A stretch of 64,000 nucleotides of DNA from Glandiceps talaboti (taxonomy: Eukaryota > Hemichordata > Enteropneusta > Spengelidae): the NCBI RefSeq assembly GCF_964340395.1, contig NC_135558.1:1716001-1780000 (forward strand). The letters are read 5' to 3'. Position 1 is the stretch's first letter; every line of letters starts with the position of its first letter. A model generated the notes under the pieces. It was not told where the DNA came from, did not search any database, and worked only from the letters and a program-made list of their open reading frames with translations. The translations under genes were made by a program, and so were the position numbers. Below are positions 61,794-64,000 of the stretch, piece after piece.

Positions 61794-64000
61794 TTATTTA
61801 GAAACTTAAATAATCCCGAGAAATTCAATTTGTCCGTGTTCATGAAGCTATACACGTGTTTTGTTCTTTCCAAGTGGCATTGAGAGTAAACTTCTCCCCT
61901 CCACACGCGGATGTAATACCCAGGCTGTTGACCAAAATATCTTTTTCTAAGCTTATCAGAATTTCTATCAATATTCCAGAATATGGTCAACTAACACCGT
62001 TTTATTGCCATCTATGTTACCATATAAACAGGATTTAGTCTTATTTCGTTTTAGTTAACGTAACAAGATGACCTATCAAAATTACAACACGTTTACAGCT
62101 GCCTGTAAAGAATAAATCGACAAAAAATGTTTTTATTCGTACATTTTGGGTGCATACAACTGGTTTATTATGAACCTGCATAGACAACTGTTGTTCTATC
62201 CGATATATGAACCGCTATGCAAATTACCTAATGTGGCAACTGAACATCAGTGATTAACATCCGGGTTGTCCATTCTTTGTTTTTATTTTGGTCGGTACAT
62301 AAATAAATACCTGTCACTGGAGTTTTGTCGTTCATAATAGCAACCAATTTATATTATCCATACTTCCCCTATATATATCATTATCAAAATAGTATATAGT
62401 TCTTAAACTAATGTTTTTACAAACCTGTAATTGGGGTAATCTGTTGGTTCATAAATGAATTTTAAAAACCTTGAGATAACAATGGTGCAGCTCTTTTTTT
62501 TTCTACTTCCCACATGGTACCATAATTCGATACCATCACGTGACACCACCTGTTACTCTGCATTCGTTTCGTCATTACAAATGTGAACGTTGGGTTGAAG
62601 AATCAAAATCACTTGCTGTTCTTTATATTTTATCTCAATAATCTGTACTATGGAAACGGATATATTTTATGTTTCAAATTATGTCACTATGGTAACAAAC
62701 TGTGTTTGACATGGTTGTCCACCTTCAAGAGACCGTGATTCTGCGACAATCGTCCAGACGTACTTCCATATACTAGTAGACAGTTAGCCACATCATATCG
62801 CCATGGTTACAACGTCTGTAACGTGAAGTTAAGTCCTCATAGACTCTCTCTTTAGGTAGCTGATAGTGTGGCTAGCCACGTCGTAGCTTACAGACGATGT
62901 GATGTCTATTCATTTCCATTATCTCCATGGTAACAAATCTAATCTGAGTCAGTGTAGTTAGATTGGTAGTAGACCGTCATATCTTTGAGTAGAATTGCTA
63001 TAGCAACACTGTATATAGATCACTGATTGACCTGTCTTCTCTCTACTTACCTATGACTACCAACCAATCGTCACATGTAAAAACTTTGAAAAAATAAATT
63101 GTACATATGTGAGTTTGGTGGCCAATAAATCAAATTTTCGAGAAACATTGACAAGTACATGGATTATTCACCGTCTTCCAGACTAAAATAGAACACATAT
63201 TTGATGAAAAGTTACGACACAAGAATTTCGTCAAAATATTTTTGGCGGGAAAAATGTTGATATTCGTCAATTTTAGAATGTTAATATATGATGGCAGTGG
63301 TACCTCCTAAAAGGTGACTTCGTCGTCATTCTCTCGTGTCAACTTCAGTAATCTTCTATTAGTAATTATGAAGGGGTCTGTGGTGTAAAATGTGACCTTC
63401 CCCCGGTTTCCATTTTCTAAAACAAGACGCTCCCGATGTCCAAATATGATAGAGTAAAACACTGCCTTTAATGTCCCATAAGCAAATTATGTGTCTACAC
63501 TTCCCTTGGTAACACGAATTTTGGACACATATTAACATTGGTTTATGTTACACCTCTTTCATGCATGGATATCTGACTCAATCTAACCACTTTAATGGCA
63601 AGGACTCTCTTCCACTGCTGCCACCGCTGTCACCACATTAGTAATTTTAATACTTTTATTATTCTCACGACTATTTTGAAAGAAAATATTTGACACAAAA
63701 TTAAATGATAACCTTGCGTATTATTTTACTTGTTCCAACCTAAAATGATTATGTCTCAAACTTTAACCAGAAAATCAATTTTTAAAATAATTTTGACGGG
63801 AGCATGTTTCACATCGAAAGGTTCAACGAGCCTACCTTTTCATGTCCGCAGATAACTTGTCACTTGCCTTAAAAGTTATCCTGGCAGGCGTATAAAAACA
63901 TTTATTGCGAACAAGATTAAATCATTTCGATCACAGAACTTGTGGATTACGAGCACCTTGAAAGATGAATTGAAAATGTTTTGTAAGTTACTACACTTAT
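61794..64000. other. Gene-free stretch with X-box-like motifs
   Basis: No coding signal. CCATGGTAAC-type motifs cluster between 62.64 and 62.94 kb, including GTCACTATGGTAAC at 62683-62696. Confidence 0.5.

Overview
The window is AT-rich nuclear DNA from an invertebrate animal. It has spliced genes with GT/AG introns, a very high load of microsatellites and minisatellites, foldback/MITE elements, degraded LINE fragments and a tRNA-derived SINE. The two clear genes are nuclear receptors of the NR6A (HR4/GCNF) and NR5B (HR39) types. NR5B is absent from vertebrates, so a protostome (perhaps lophotrochozoan) or an invertebrate deuterostome is likely; the species cannot be named from this sequence. 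Layout: (1) 1-9.4 kb holds the 5' coding part of an NR6A-type receptor on the minus strand. One large exon at 7456-8401 carries the N-terminal domain and the whole DNA-binding domain. I could not find its hinge and ligand-binding exons in the 7.4 kb downstream, so they are probably outside the window or in short exons I cannot recognise. (2) 9.4-37 kb is intergenic and repeat-rich. It includes a hairpin with a hammerhead-ribozyme-like core (11.34-11.43 kb), three peptide or exon candidates (21.5-22.4, 25.96-26.39 and 29.70-29.84 kb), LINE relics (26.6-28.5 kb), nested MITEs (22.9-23.5 kb), a G-rich 120-bp minisatellite (30.6-31.35 kb) and a 3.6-kb array of 48-bp units (31.63-35.23 kb). (3) 37.3-45.4 kb holds a complete four-coding-exon NR5B/HR39-like receptor on the plus strand (906 aa). 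Its introns carry a MITE with a target-site duplication, GATT repeats and a 1.7-kb CT-rich minisatellite. (4) 45.4-64 kb has no gene I can support. It contains several foldback elements, two copies of a large interspersed repeat family, a probable hAT-like element (53.4-55.5 kb), long tetranucleotide arrays and a cluster of X-box-like motifs near 62.7 kb. The two receptors are divergent, with start codons 28.9 kb apart. NR5 and NR6 are sister families that bind nearly identical TCAAGGTCA elements, and in human NR5A1 and NR6A1 are neighbours, so this pair looks like a retained ancestral linkage. Exact NR5/NR6 sites occur inside the locus, so auto- or cross-regulation is possible but unproven.
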